Shown here: piece after piece, positions 47,201 through 60,800 of the stretch
How positions within the stretch are numbered: position 1 is the first letter of the stretch
Layout: every line of letters begins with the position of its first letter
DNA from: Xestospongia bergquistia
Taxonomy: Eukaryota > Porifera > Demospongiae > Haplosclerida > Petrosiidae
Reading direction: 5' to 3'
NCBI GenBank assembly: GCA_963965975.1
Contig: OZ014425.1
Coordinates: forward strand, 4,725,501-4,789,500
Length of the DNA stretch: 64,000 nucleotides
Position numbers and translations under genes: made by a program
The notes under the pieces: generated by a model
Databases searched by the model: none
What the model was told of the DNA's origin: nothing
What the model saw: only the letters and a program-made list of their open reading frames with translations

Positions 47201-50200
47201 CAAATGTAGTTACTCCATATAATCGAGGATTATTGCCAAGTCCAAAGACATTCAGAGATGTAATACCAGTACTGTCATATAGCGTAGTCTTACTAAACAT
47301 ACTACTTCCCTCTGTTGTCCAATATAAAGTACTACCAGTAATTGCCAATTGGAAGGGTCTGCTCTCCTCAGAAGTGGTCAGAAATGTTATCTGGTTATTG
47401 CCATTGAATGTGGAAAACTGAATGGTCCTGTTAGACTGGTCTGCCCATATTAATTTGTTATTTAAGTAATCTATTGTGATTCCAGTTGGATAAGAAGTTG
47501 AAGGAAGAGAAATTAAAGTGTTTACAGTTGAGGAAATGTCAGAGAGAGAGGATCGAGCTACACGTGATGTGTTCATCTCTCCTTCTGTCCAGTAGAGATA
47601 GCTAAAGGAGTTAATATTAAGTCAGAATACAAATGATTTGTTTTCTTACTTGGAGAAAGGTTCTACAGTGATTCCTCTTGGAGAATTAAGACCAGTGAGG
47701 ACAGTTTGAACAGTTAATGTTGACTCATTGGTTGCTGCACGTTTTATCATGCCATTTCTAGCACAAAATAAATGGTAAAAAAATTAAGATTTGTACTTAA
47801 CTTACTTATCCTCTGTCCAGTAAAGATACTTGTTAATCCAGTCATAGACCATGCCCCAAGCTTGCACACCATCTGCAAGTTTTTCTCGTTTATCATTACC
47901 TGTTATCACATTGTCAAGTTGAACTTTCCATAACGTGGATGTAGTCCTATCACTGTAGTATAAAATATTATCAGAGACATCAAGATCCATTGCAAAGACG
48001 AGTCCAGTTTGTATTGTCTCTGTTTGTGATTGAAATGAAGGAAACACTACAGTTTTTTGATGATGTCCATCAAGTGTGCTCTCAATAATAGAACCGATAT
48101 GATCATTAATAGCTTGTCTTGTAATGGAAAAGATAATTTTAGAGGCTGGAGAGATAAACATATGAAATACTGGAACAAAATACAATATACGTACGTAGAT
48201 CAGGAAAACAAGTTGAGCCATCACTTCCTATGGTGTAGCCATTCCTACATTGACACTGGTAATGATCAGAGTTAGTGATGCAAAGCTGACTACAACCACC
48301 ATTGTTAATAGAACATCCTGTAAGAGAGAGAGAGAGAGAGATCAATGCAATATTTAGTTGTATCAACATACCAATACAATTCCGCAGATCAGAACTAAGA
48401 AACAAACCAGTAGGACAGCTGCACTGAAACCCGCCAATCTTATCATGACATCCATGACTACAAAAATTCTTCACAGCACATTCATCTACATCTAAAAATA
48501 TGATTTAAAATCAATATATAATAATAATAGGTAGTTTTACTTACTTTGACATGAGATACCATCATTTGCTAAACTGTAACCAGGGTTACACGTACATGTC
48601 TCATTGCCTGTGTTGTCTAAACTACATCCTTGTTGACAGTTTAGGTCAGCCGGTTCACATATTTCTGAATTGAGTAATAGAATCAATATATTGGCATTTT
48701 CCATCCTGTTTGTCTATTACTCCATCCATTTTTCCATTGCTCCATCCTTTTATACCTGAATTAATACATGTTCTCTCGTCAATTTTTAAATTGTATCCAT
48801 GTATACACACACAATAGAATGACCCCAGTGTATTAACACATCCCTGACTACAGCCGCCATTATTAATAAGGCATTCATCAACATCTATAAGATATTATCA
48901 TGTAATATTATCAGAAATCATTGATTACCTGGTGCAGTTAATATTTGTTGTAAAGGATGTATCACATGTATTGATTTCAATGTCTTTAATCCATCATCAA
49001 TATCATATTTCACTATGAGTGATCCTACAATGAACTTAATGATATTATAATGAATTAGAATCATAATAATACCTGGTCTGTTGAATTTATTAACACGTAC
49101 TATTGTATTATTAAGGGAGTCAGTCAAATAAATCGAGTCCTCAAACACAGCTATACCAGAGAAAGTGACAGCATCATCAGTAAAGACCACCTCCAAGTTA
49201 GTGCCGTCTAATGAAGCACAGTTGACTTGTCCAACGTTGCTAATCCAAAATATCTTATCAATTATTACATCTATTGCCATAGCAACAGGATTGATGACAT
49301 TAGTAGCTATGATAACCACATTGGATCCATTCATGTATGATCTTTTAATTGTTGCATTAGAAATGGTTCCTTCAACCCAAAACAGATACCTATAATCAAG
49401 TGATAAATCATTGAAATCAGTGATGAATCAACTGATCAATCAATGAATCAATGATGAATCAACTGATCAATCAATATGATCAATGATGAATTAACTGATT
49501 AATCATTGAAATCAATGATGAATCAACTAATCAATCAAAAAATCAATGATAGATCAACTGATCAATCATTGAGATCAATGATGAATCAGTCATCAAGTTG
49601 TTGCATAATTAAACAAAACAATTATGATACGTATCATTCTACAACCACCCACTAAATACACACAATGATCCATTATGGGATTTTTAATTTTTTTATTAAG
49701 GCTTCTATTGGTGAATTCCTTTTCTATAAAAAGACCCAACTAATTGTAAGTTATCATGTGCAGACATATGAGAGAAAGAGAGAGAAGTAGACTAGTAAGG
49801 TCAAGGATGCTAATTGTATTAGTCTTAAAGGAGATATTCTAATGGAATAAAGACATAATCACAACTAAACAGTTGCCTAACATACACTAAATGTCTGCCA
49901 TCTTGTTAAGGAATAATATCTTAGTGTGGCAGTATGCCTGTCCTTCATAATGTATTTAGCACAAGAATGGCAGTATGTGGGTAGATAACAAAATTAAGCT
50001 AGAATAATGAACGAGATAAAAGGGTGGAAGGAGGGAGAGACAAATATAATAAACAGGTGTTAAATTGCCTTGTGTGGCTCAGTTGGTCATAGTTATATAA
50101 TAGCACATTATTACATACAGAGCTGGACAACAGGGACAAGTACTATATCAGGTAATACCTGTATGGTTCTTCAGGTATTACTGCTATGGATCGAGGGTTA

Positions 50201-50419
50201 TTCAAGTTATAGAGAACTGGAGTCACGTGACCAGTTGAGGTGTGGTATTGTTGGATAGTACCCAATAAGACATCGCTAAAGTAAAGGTTTCCTGAGACCC
50301 AATCAAGAGCGAGTCCTTCAACACGTCCAAGTCCATCAGAGATAAGAATGGTCTCATTACCAGGAGTACCTAATGTGGTTTTTGCAATTAATGAACGTGT
50401 CTGATCTACATAGAACAGC

Positions 50420-50457
<38 letters not shown>

Positions 50458-52707
50458 AAGTGATATCAATAATATTGGCATGATTTATAAAAATTAGTTC
50501 ATAGATGGCTAGACAATGATGTCACACAACCAAAATTAATATAAATAGTTGCTATATATAGTACAAGTACATAGATGAGAACAACAAGAGTTGTATCATG
50601 TAACTAATACCTTAATTTGGTAAACACTTAGCATTGTCTATCTTTAGAAAGCATCTGAATTATTTAACTACAACAGCATAACAAAATGCTAATGACTGAA
50701 AACAAGTGGTTAGAACAAGTTACACTCCAATGAACCAGAAAACAATCTTACAAATTTAATCAGTGTACATCAATCCTTACCAACATGTGGTATACATATG
50801 TAAAGCTTCTTCATTATTCTGTAGTATTACTCAGCAATGTCATGATATCTTGTTATCGTATGCTGAATACCTCAATTCTAACTATGGTTTACTATCCTAT
50901 TGGACTAACTAAAGTTAGCATTGGCTGACCATATCAATATCCTTTCACACTACCATATTGGAGGGAAACAGTTTATACACTGGCAGCTGCTATTTATACT
51001 GTGTATGTAACATGATATTTCAGCATATTAGTGTGGGTCATGTGAGGGACTAAGTTTGTAACATTTTAAGTATGTAATGTTTATTTTATTCAAACTACAT
51101 AAGGACATTTTACTCACTGACAAGTTGCAGTTAAATGTCTTACTTGGTTAGTATAACTGTAGTCAAATAAATCAATTGAGTTGTCATTTTCTGATAACTG
51201 ATAGAAAAGGGAGCTCTCTCGTTTGCTTAAGTCAAGTTTACTGATTATATTTCCATATGAAAACAGGATGAGAGGAGAAGGAGCTATAAAAATGGATGGA
51301 TGGAATAAGGGATGGATGGATGAATGGAATCTGATGGATGGATAGATAACCAAGGGATGGATGCTCCTGACAATATGAAGATCAATACCAATTAAGGCCA
51401 CATTTTTATAACAGAACTAAAACTAACCTAAGCCATTAAAATACTCTATATAATGTACACATTATAATTGCTTTATATGTCTTCATATAAACAGACTATT
51501 TCCTTTCAATGTAGAGCCCACTCAAGAATTTCAATATTTATAATCATAATATTTTCAAAGTGGATATATAGATAGATATGATAGACTTACCTTCTGCAAG
51601 ACAAGTCAGTTCATCAGACTGTAGTGTGTAACCGTTCAAACAAGAACAAGTATAACCAGTTTGACTGGAATTTGAGAGTTGGCATAACTGGCTACATTTT
51701 CCAAATGCTTGTGTTTCACATGCAGTATCTAATTACATACAATAATGAGAGATACTAATTTACAAAATGGAGGTTACTTACCAGCTGCGATGACATCTAC
51801 CATAACAAATATGTCAATACTTTTAAAAGTGCTGCCATAGACAACTATAAGAAGGAACTGATATTTTCCTGCAGATAAATTTGTAGAAGTTGTAATGACA
51901 CGAGTAGCAGTATTAATGGAGAAATCTCTATAATTCTGACCAACTAAAATAATCTCATTTATTTCTTCACTGTTGGTTAAGTTGCGATTAAATCCAATTG
52001 TCAATATATATACAAGACTTTGAGATGTGTCTTTTTCTGTTAGAGTGATTTTGTAAGTAGTGTCATTAAATTGTAAAGGTACTTCTGAAATGAAAGAGAG
52101 AGAGAGACAATTTTAAACATAGCACTTTCAATAATTATATAACAATTATAATGATAACTAGTCATTCAAATACAGAGAATATTGGTAATAAGAATGTTAA
52201 TTTCTAAGGTATAGTATGCAAACACAGATGGCATTATCAGCAATTACACTAACGCCCAGTTATAAACTATTGTAACACTTGGCGGATTCTATGCACCTGT
52301 TTTAAATACAGCGAGCAGAAGAGTCATGATATTAAATAATTCAAGTGATATATTTATATAATATGAGTTTCCTGGGTTAAATGCCACTAATAAGTGTAGA
52401 ATGTCTTGACTGTGTTTGTATGTGTTGAAACAAATACACATAAGCAGTTATCCTGAATATATATTTGACACTTCCTTTGCAAATAAGTGGTAAACTCTTT
52501 GAACTATTTCTCTTTTTTATTCAGTAATAATATACAATAATCCTCTAAACAATATTTACTATGCATATATATATTAATATATACATATTTATATTTGGAA
52601 GAGATAAAATCTCTTGCAACTTGGTACAACTTACGACTAGCTGACGATGATTGAACTACTAATAGCAGTAGCAAAAGCAGCCATGATAAAAGAACATTTG
52701 TTCTCAT
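41224..52707 (-). CDS. Large single-pass receptor with YWTD propellers and EGF repeats
   Basis: The signal-peptide exon starts at 52707 ([20 protein letters not shown]). In order: a cadherin-like segment (about 51780-52085); an EGF; a first YWTD-type propeller (about 48920-51290; [25 protein letters not shown]); three or four EGFs (about 48200-48890); a second propeller (47109-48160; [21 protein letters not shown]); an EGF; a Cys-containing region I do not recognise (46500-46990); two EGFs; another unrecognised region (44990-46100); several EGFs; 12 near-identical 38-residue EGFs (42575-43990); more EGFs; a membrane helix ([20 protein letters not shown], about 41811-41900); and a cytoplasmic tail with NPLY and other Tyr motifs (YSEV, PFYEF). 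The propeller/EGF plan recalls LRP-type endocytic receptors, but the order matches none that I know. Long introns at 49390-50150 and 50420-51140 hold no other gene. Confidence 0.8.
42575..43990 (-). repeat. Homogenised 114-bp EGF-unit array within the receptor
   Basis: Twelve in-frame copies of a 38-residue unit ([20 protein letters not shown] then [18 protein letters not shown]) differ only at a few positions: N/D in CNNG or CNDG, I/V after NCT, T/S in TYTC, N/D in INEC. Each unit has the six EGF cysteines. DxNEC at the start suggests calcium binding, although the usual Asn-hydroxylation/Tyr pattern is altered. The array is also open in a second minus frame and on the plus strand, because the unit length is a multiple of three. 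Confidence 0.95.
49397..49590. repeat. Short degenerate tandem repeat in receptor intron
   Basis: Irregular copies of aatgatgaatcaactgatca and atcaatcattgaaatc, about 25-40 bp apart, lie next to the exon encoding the YLFWVEG propeller blade. They are non-coding. Confidence 0.75.
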
Positions 52708-53003
52708 ATTGTTTGAAGGAATTAATCTGTCGATTGATCTTCTGTATTTCACTCTCAGCTCGTATTATGCAAAGACACTTGTTGCTGATGAAAATATATC
52801 ATTACTTCGCGAGTCACTCCTCCAATAATAAATTGAAAATTAAGAATAGCTGATTCAGATCAGATCATTGATTTTTGATTTGATCTTTGATTTGATTGAT
52901 TTTGACTGTGATATTTGATTTGATTGATTTTTTGATCATCAAATGAGCTTTAAATAGAGTAAAGAATTGTTGCTAGGAGACAATAACATCTTAGTCCTCT
53001 GTG
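52708..53003. promoter_or_regulatory. Divergent promoter with X-box-like element
   Basis: A 296-bp spacer between the receptor and the small docking-domain gene. About 52858-52940 is a low-complexity ttgatttgattgatttt repeat. At 52969-52981, 23 bp upstream of the plus-strand ATG, is GTTGCTAGGAGAC, an imperfect match to the RFX X-box (GTTGCC...GGCAAC type) typical of ciliary genes. The functional reading is tentative. Confidence 0.35.
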
Positions 53004-53389
53004 ATGGCTAATCTTCAAAGAACAAAGCAACAAAAAGTAATAGATGAATATTTAGAGAGAATAAAATTACGAGAACTTTTCAAGGTAAGTTGAATCCTAG
53101 AGGTAGTAATTACTGTTTGATAGGGTTTGTTACGTCAAGTTGTTATAAATCAACCTAATTCTCCATTTGATTATTTTCACGAGGAGATTAGCAAAATAAA
53201 GAAAGAAATGGAAGATGCTAACGTATGTAAATTGATAGACAAATGGGTGGATGGACGGATGGATTAATGTACAGATGAATGGATGGATGGAGAGTTGAAC
53301 TATTAATTGATCAGTAAAATTATATATCTTAGATTGATATTGGATCTACAACATTTTTAACAACTCAATTTCCCCCGACTGAGAATTAA
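53004..53389 (+). CDS. Small protein with RIIa/Dpy-30-like docking helices
   Basis: Three exons (53004-53084, 53124-53222, and about 53333-53389) join in frame to about 79 residues, with GT/AG borders throughout and TAA at 53387-53389. The segment YLERIKLRELFKGLLRQVVI followed by NQPNSPFDYFHEEISKIKKE fits the two-helix dimerisation/docking fold of PKA RII, Dpy-30 and several sperm or cilia proteins (hydrophobic spacing, Pro at the turn). A tail ending TTFLTTQFPPTEN follows. No enzyme motif or membrane segment was seen. By this fold and the upstream X-box-like site, a ciliary/axonemal adaptor is a reasonable guess but unproven; I cannot name an orthologue. Confidence 0.65.
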
Positions 53390-53699
53390 ATATAATTCTT
53401 TAAAACTCTCACATTTGACTATTTCTTAAACTCAATTTTTTTCTATTGATTAGATAATTATGATAAATTATTTATCGGTTCATTCTTAAATTAATAGTTA
53501 AATTAACAAATAATTATTTCCCACAACTTTATTTATTTAAACAAACGATATCTGCCCAGCAGAAGGACAAAGAAAAAAAAACAAAAAATGTAACAATTTT
53601 TTATCTAAAATTCCACACTACTACAAAACACATTAATACTTTAACAGCTTAAACATGTATTACAGAGAAAAAATGAAAATTTGCAAGTAAAAAAAAGTC
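53390..53699. other. Convergent 3' spacer, AT-rich
   Basis: About 310 bp between the small docking-domain gene (+) and the first DD3-3-like gene (-). Poly-A and poly-T runs are present; no gene was seen. Confidence 0.6.
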
Positions 53700-56600
53700 T
53701 TAAACTTTCTTGGCAAAGCTACGTTTGATACTGGTCATACCACCTGAGACTTTAGATTTTGTAGCTTTCCATTTCTCAGGACGAACACGGAAGTAGATAG
53801 CAACAGCTACCACAGCAATGATAACGATAAGAAGTAAGAAGACAACTGTGGCAACAATGATGTATACAGCTACTACTGGTGTACTAGCAACAAAAACGCC
53901 ACCTTCATCTGTACTTGCAACAGCTTTTCCGTTAACTGTTTTAGTAGAAAGCTCTTGGAAAACATTGTTAGAATTAGCATTAGCACGATATATCTTAACA
54001 TTTGTAGCTGTCGAGTCGTCAACAGATATTTCAACTTCAGCAGATGTGCCCTCACTTGTTTCAAAGTCATCAATGAGATAGTAATCACTGACAGTTCTTC
54101 CTGGTGATTTGTTGTTGTCGGTCATTCTTTGAGCTTCAGATTCATTAGTAAATTTATGCATTTGAAATACTTTAGCAGATGTCAAGTCACCTCTTTTAAA
54201 GGTCATTTTTGCACTACAAAAATATGGGAAATAAAAAATGTAATGGATTGTAACTGTGAACTGCTTACCTTCCAACTTCTACGGAGCCTCCATTCCAACC
54301 AATACGTTTGGATGACATAGAGTTTGTGACAATGATAATTTTTCCTTTTTGACTTCGATTTGTAAAGTTGTTGTTTCTACTACACATGTAGTAGTAGGTT
54401 CCTCGTTGTGTCACTTTCTTAGGTCCCAGATCATAGTAAGTTCCAGCATCATCTAGTTCTGACATCTCACCACCATATTGTGCTATGTAGGATAGGATAA
54501 TATATATAGCAATGAGTAATGAACAGAGCAAGCACTTACAAGGACTCAACATGGCTAAGTTGTCACGTGACTCCTGATCCAAATCAAGGAATGTCTCACT
54601 GTGATTTAAGTTCTGAGGATAACTGTTTCCCAAATGACCTCGTTTTTCTCCCAGAGGAACAGCCACTCCTGGTGTTCCTTCATTATAGTTTTGTGGTCGT
54701 AAAAGAACCATGTTAGAACGATCTGTACCAGCTCTTCCTTGACCATCGTTGTTGTTAGGATTAGTATTGGAACCAGTCCATCTAAAAGAATAATGAATGG
54801 ATGAATGGATGGGATAAACAGATAGATGGACTCACTGAATGTGAATACAAGATCCCACAGATGCATAAAGGGTGTTAGGAACAAAGTCGTATTCAACACC
54901 TGGATACACTTGGACAATGTTCCCTCTTTTGCCTCGGACATTAAGATTATAGATATCAGTACAATCTAAGTTATCAGGTTTAGATCGAATAGCAAAAGTA
55001 TGAGATCTGAAATGCAAGAAAAATTCTATTAATTTCTGTAATAGTTTTCATAAGTTTTAAGAAAACTCTCTGTAACATCCAATAGTAATGTTAAAGCTTA
55101 TTCAAATTATTGTTATATAACATTATATAACATGTCATCAGATGACAAGCTGATGCATCATCCCACACAGCACATATATGGCCCAACAAACCATATTTAG
55201 TGCCACCTAATAGATGTCCTCTTCAACTTCACACTCATGAATATTGTGCTATGTAAATGATTTCATTCCTACAGGAACCCACAGGCTATAAATATAACTA
55301 TGACATATTATAGCTATGAAAAGACTTTAAAAGGTAAAAAATTAACCAAGGACAAAATGAACTTTACACTGATAATAATTTGACCAAATAAAGAGAAGTG
55401 AGTCAGAATGACTAGTGTCTAGTTTAGTCTAACGAGTTATCTAAGCTGTTACATCATTACTCTAAAGTTACTTTATTACAATATAGAGCCAAAAATACAT
55501 CTAAACACTTTTAGATTACCTATCTTGAAAAGTACGTCCAAATTGATTAGTATTGATAGCTAATTGGAGACCAAAGTTTTCAGAGTTTTCAGATGGATCA
55601 TCAAAGATTTTAACAACAGGGTTCTGACGGAAGACATACCCACGCTGTACAAAGAAATGAGCAGATAACATATTATGTTAACTTGTAAGAACTTACATCT
55701 TTGGCAGTGGTAAAATTCATTCCAAACTGTGTATAAACATCAAGTTCTGAAATAGTTGCTGATGATTTTCTATTATTACGATTAGGGTTATAGACTTGTT
55801 GATTGGGAAGTCGACTAATTGAACTATTAATTGAAGGATTCCACCCGTCATATTCACCAGTAGAGATGTTGTATCTAGAGAGAGAGAGAGGGAAGTAACA
55901 GATGTGTCATGTCCTCACTACATACCTAGCTCTTAGTACACAGTGTTCGTGGGGGAGATCAGGAATGGTCCAGTTATATGTGTTAGGGTATCCACCCATC
56001 CCGTTACCAAGGTGATTGTCTCTGCTCCACAAAGTTTCAACACACTCAGGAGCGGAGAGACGAGAATCTGGTGGAAATTCTGTCCATACAGCATGTGAAT
56101 TGTTACCAGCACTTGTATCAGGATTCCTCCAACGCTAGAGAGGAGAAAGGAAAGAGAAATGTAATGACTTAGCAATGCTCTTCCAAATTGTAACTATGGC
56201 TCCACAAAGCAATGTTGGCAATCTGTGCTTTGTTGACATAATATTTAGAGGCAACACCAATTAATGGGCTAGCAACCATTAAGAGGGTATAAGTACATAT
56301 GAATGACATATAAGGGTATGTTATTAGGTATATATGTATACATCCACACCTCACAGTCTGCCTGATTATTAGGAATTATGAAGTCGTTTCCAGAACTATA
56401 TATGTTCTTTTTAATGAAATCAGAAGGCATGACACAAGCATAACGGGATTTAACATTGGCACTTTCAGTTTGATAGTAAGGACACCGTGTAGCATTATTG
56501 GTCAAAACAGCAATGTCTCTCCATGGAGTTGGATGCCAGTAAGGATAGTAGTCTCTCTCTTCTGGACATTCATACCCACGTCTGTTACCATTTTGATTCT

Positions 56601-57436
56601 GACGAGTGAAACGTGCATTTTTTCTGTTTCTCAAGTTCTAATTAAAAAATGATAATAAAATTGAACAAATTTGGTAAAGATCACTCACTCTGTCTGCAGT
56701 GAATAGTCCCATGTTCCTTTCTCTAAGTCGACATTCCAGATAATAATCAAATGATTCGTGCATACCATACCTAAAAAAGAAAGTGATGAAGTTAAAGAGA
56801 TGAAAACAAATCATAAATGTTTCATGAAAAGTACAATTAATTATTACTATCTGTATTCCTCCTTACTCAAGATCGTTATTGCAGTCATAGTCTTCACAGA
56901 GAACAGGATTAGTGGGGATTGTACTGTAATAAGTAGATATAATGTAATTATAATTACACAAGTAGATGGTTTACCTTGTTGAAGCTCCATCCCTCACTTT
57001 ATCGTCGCACATGTACTGGAAAATGATTTCACAGTGGTTGTTTTGATCACCACAGCTATGCTGGTTAGTCCATTCGATAGAAAGAACAGAACCTGCATAA
57101 TAATAGAGGCTACCAACATTGTATCCCCCACGGTTGTTGTTCTGAGAGTCAAAAAGTCTAAGAGGTAGACAAAATATTTATATAAATTTTTGTATCTATT
57201 AATTTTTTCATTTTTTAACCAAGATACGTAACAGCTAGTGTTACCTGTTAGCATTGTTTCTGTCTCTTCTAGCTTCGTCTAATCTATTGTTGCTTCCTCT
57301 GTAGAAAAACAAAAAACAATGCATGTTTGACATCCTTGCGATGATAATATCGATCTTACCTTGGGTTGTGAAGGTACATATCTGCGCATACGACGGCAAC
57401 TAGTGCCAGCACTAGTAAAGCAATCCTCATGGCCAT
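53700..57436 (-). CDS. DD3-3-like protein, membrane-anchored paralogue
   Basis: The signal peptide starts at ATG 57434-57436 ([20 protein letters not shown]) and leads straight into [20 protein letters not shown], then [13 protein letters not shown] and [20 protein letters not shown], the hallmark N-terminus of DD3-3-type proteins first named in Dictyostelium. Conserved blocks follow: [76 protein letters not shown], and [20 protein letters not shown]. Unlike its neighbour it continues into an extra domain, a single membrane helix ([20 protein letters not shown]) and a basic cytoplasmic tail. TAA is at 53700-53702. The extracellular function is unknown; many N-glycosylation sequons are present. 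It is divergent from the paralogue at 57838. Confidence 0.82.
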
Positions 57437-57837
57437 GTTTTGATTAGTTTTCTTTCCTTCTGACTATGATAAAAGTTGCTGTAAGGTCTTCCGAAAGTGC
57501 TAAACCGAGTGTTCCTGCTACTGAATAAATTTTAAGCAACTATAACTTCCTGAAGATAAGACACGCCCGAGTTATTTTTAGAAGCATGAGCTCATTTTTT
57601 GCTCTTATAAGGTAAATAAGAACATCATGTGACAAGTAATTTGGATAAAACCACACCTAAAATATCCTTTTTTGGCTAATTGCCGAGCATCTCTGCCCTT
57701 TTTTTGCGTTGCAAGCGAGTGAAATAAACGGCTGGGAAACATCTAGATAACTACTACTCCCCTCTACTCCATCTGATACAAATATCACAAGCGGCTGGAC
57801 CGTTCTTAGAGAGAGAAAGAAGAAAATAGCAGCAAAC
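57437..57837. promoter_or_regulatory. Spacer between divergent DD3-3 paralogues
   Basis: A 401-bp spacer between the two start codons. No TATA box or CACGTG was seen; CATGTGAC and ACACGCCC motifs are present. The halves do not look like inverted copies of each other, so promoter sequence similarity has not survived, or the duplication did not include it. Confidence 0.4.
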
Positions 57838-60800
57838 ATGTCGATCGTAAAGACGCTAAGCGTCCTTTTTACAATTTCTCTTTGCATCCAACTATGTCTC
57901 GGAGATACGTACATGCATAATCCTCGTGGATCGAACAACAGATTAAAGGAAAGATCGGCGAACAGAAACAATGCAAACAGACTCTTTGATTCACAGGTAA
58001 AACGACAATTAACTCAATGAAAGAGTAATTTGTTAACTAATTTTTTATGTTTGTGATTATTATTTTAGAATAACAATCGAGGTGGTTATAATGCAGGTCA
58101 GAGATCAGTTACTGGTGCTATTAATGATGAGGATGAAATCTATTATATGGTAAGTGTGCATTAACTGATACTATTCATAACATGACGTGTTGTTTATAAT
58201 ATCTTGTAAGTTTGAGCTTGTTATCTTTGTAAATTTCTAAATTCCTGTAATTTTAACTAGAGAAAGCTCCTTCCATTAACTAACAGATATTATAGTGAAT
58301 ACTAGTCTAACACATTTGAAGTATAGACTAAATTTGTCTTGCTTACATCATACATTTATTTATAAGGTTACTGCACATTCTTTACATTAGCAATACTTTC
58401 AAAGCAGTCCATCAGCTTCATCTAAGATGACTATTGAATGGACTAATCAACATGGCTGTGGAGGCAATGAAGACAGTGATCCTCACAAACTGAACTGTAA
58501 TATTGTTCTTCAATACATGGTCTCTGATGTCTGCGACTACAGTAAGCTATTAGCATATTACAATGAAAATTCTCACTGTAAGGGTACTTCCAAATAAGGG
58601 GATGACTAAAGACACCAGTAATGCCTCCTGTGTCTTTTAGAGTATGCCCCTTTAATTAGTCATTTAAGTTGGGTTCAGATAAGATAGGTTCTACAATGGA
58701 ATTAGCAGTTTTAGCTATGGAATTTAGTATTACTAGTAAACAATATGTTATTTTGTTTTCTCTTATATTATAGACAATGATCCTGATTGTATCCGTAATG
58801 GTGACAATACTAACACACCAAACTATCAACCTCCATCAACAGCTAGTGAAACCTACGCACAGTACATGAATCGTAAATCTGGTCAAGTTCAACAATCAAG
58901 AGGACTTCATGAGACCTTTGACTATTATGATAATTGCTATATGAGGAGTAGAAACCGAGGTAATGCTTCATTGGACAATACATCTATCTATTTCGTTTAA
59001 ACATTTATCCATTGTACAATTTATTTGTCCATTTTATATAATTATTCATCCATTCAATACTAGGTCTATTTACTGCTGATCAGAAACTTCGTAATAACAA
59101 ATTTAGAAACAGTACTGCTCGACACACTCGTCAAAACCCCAATGGTAACAGACGTGGGTACGAGTGTCCAGAAGAGAGAGACTACTACCCCTATTGGCAT
59201 CCTACTCCATGGAGAGACATTGCTATTCTTGCTGACAATGCATCTCAATGTTCATGGTACCTTCAAGAAAGTTTTAATACACAACCCAGAGGGATATGTA
59301 AAGAATATTACTCGACAGGAGAGGAGAAGTCTTGGTCATACTGGAATAACCAAACTGATTGTGAAAGATATGGAGGTAAGTAATTTTAATTGTTAATTTG
59401 ATTGTTCGTTCTCTGTCTGTCTGTCTCTCTCTCTCTAGGTTTTTGGTTCACAGAGTATGCCTACATTGATATTGAAGATGTATCTCAAAGTGTATGTCAG
59501 GGCACTCACACTGATGGTCTAAGTCGTGTATGGGCACCCACTACTCGCAATGGACAAGACAGATGCCTTGTTCTTCCTCCTGCACCCACCTGTCAAGCTG
59601 TCTCATGGACAAGAGTCAATCACCTTGGTAATGGACGAGAGGGTGTTCCATTGAACTTCACCTGGACACTTCCATATTTCCCCTCTGGCAGAGAGAAACT
59701 CATTGTCGTCAGAATTAGGTAAATACTTTGATATAACAAATGTTTGTTGACATCAGCTGAGTGGTACTTAAGAGTATTGTACTGTTAGGTATATAGTGTA
59801 TGAGAACTGTTTTGTCTAAAATAATCCCTCAGACTATTTGTTCTATTCAACTCGTGCAAAACAAATAGTCTCTGGTAAGATTACTGTTCAGACATTATAC
59901 AAACTACTTTTTTGTCTTTAAATTTCTACTTCAATATACATTAGAATGGACCATTGAACTTTGTACTACTTCTGTGTTTTCTCATTGCAGTATGATTTCA
60001 TACTGTTTGCCCTCAAAAGGTGCATGCTGCTTGAGTTCACACTCCTCCAAAGCCTGTTATTTGGCAGAGAAAGGGTTTAGTATTTAGATAACCTTGACTA
60101 GCAGCCAATTCTTTGTTTTTGTCCAACCAAACATGGTCTTTCGGAATAAGGTTGGATGTCATTGAAATATGCAGGATGTATCAGTTATCACAGAGCTATA
60201 TAGGAAATATTAGTTAATAGATCAAACAACTATTCTGTGTATATAGATGTCATGTGATGGTGTCACTTAAAAACATAACAATGCGCTGGCATTTTTGTGT
60301 ATGGAGGAGATCTACTCTGCCAAGTTTTAGATTTCTCACTCTACATATTTCTCATCTATTACCATTATTATAATTACATACTATACTAATACTATTATTA
60401 TTATAATACAATATACTTTTATTTAAAAGATTTATGCACAGTGCTATTCCATTAGTGGTTGGTCATAGATACAGTCTCCTAACAACTTAAAAACTCCATT
60501 AAATCATTGTCTAATCCATTGTTATAAATAAACTCTATTAATTCAAAAGCTCTTGTATTTATCGAATAATGTCATCCATGATTTGTAGCGTCTACTAATA
60601 CTTTTGGTCTTTTTGTTGCTTAATACCAGATAGAAGGGTATGTTAGGTCATAGGTCAGTATAGACTAGATCTTAGGAGTGTCCATAGCAACAGTGATGAC
60701 ATAGGAAAGTTATATATGACATAATGTCTGCTAAAATTTAATTAGATTATTTGTTATATATTATCTCTACAGATACAACATTTCTACTGATGACTATGAT

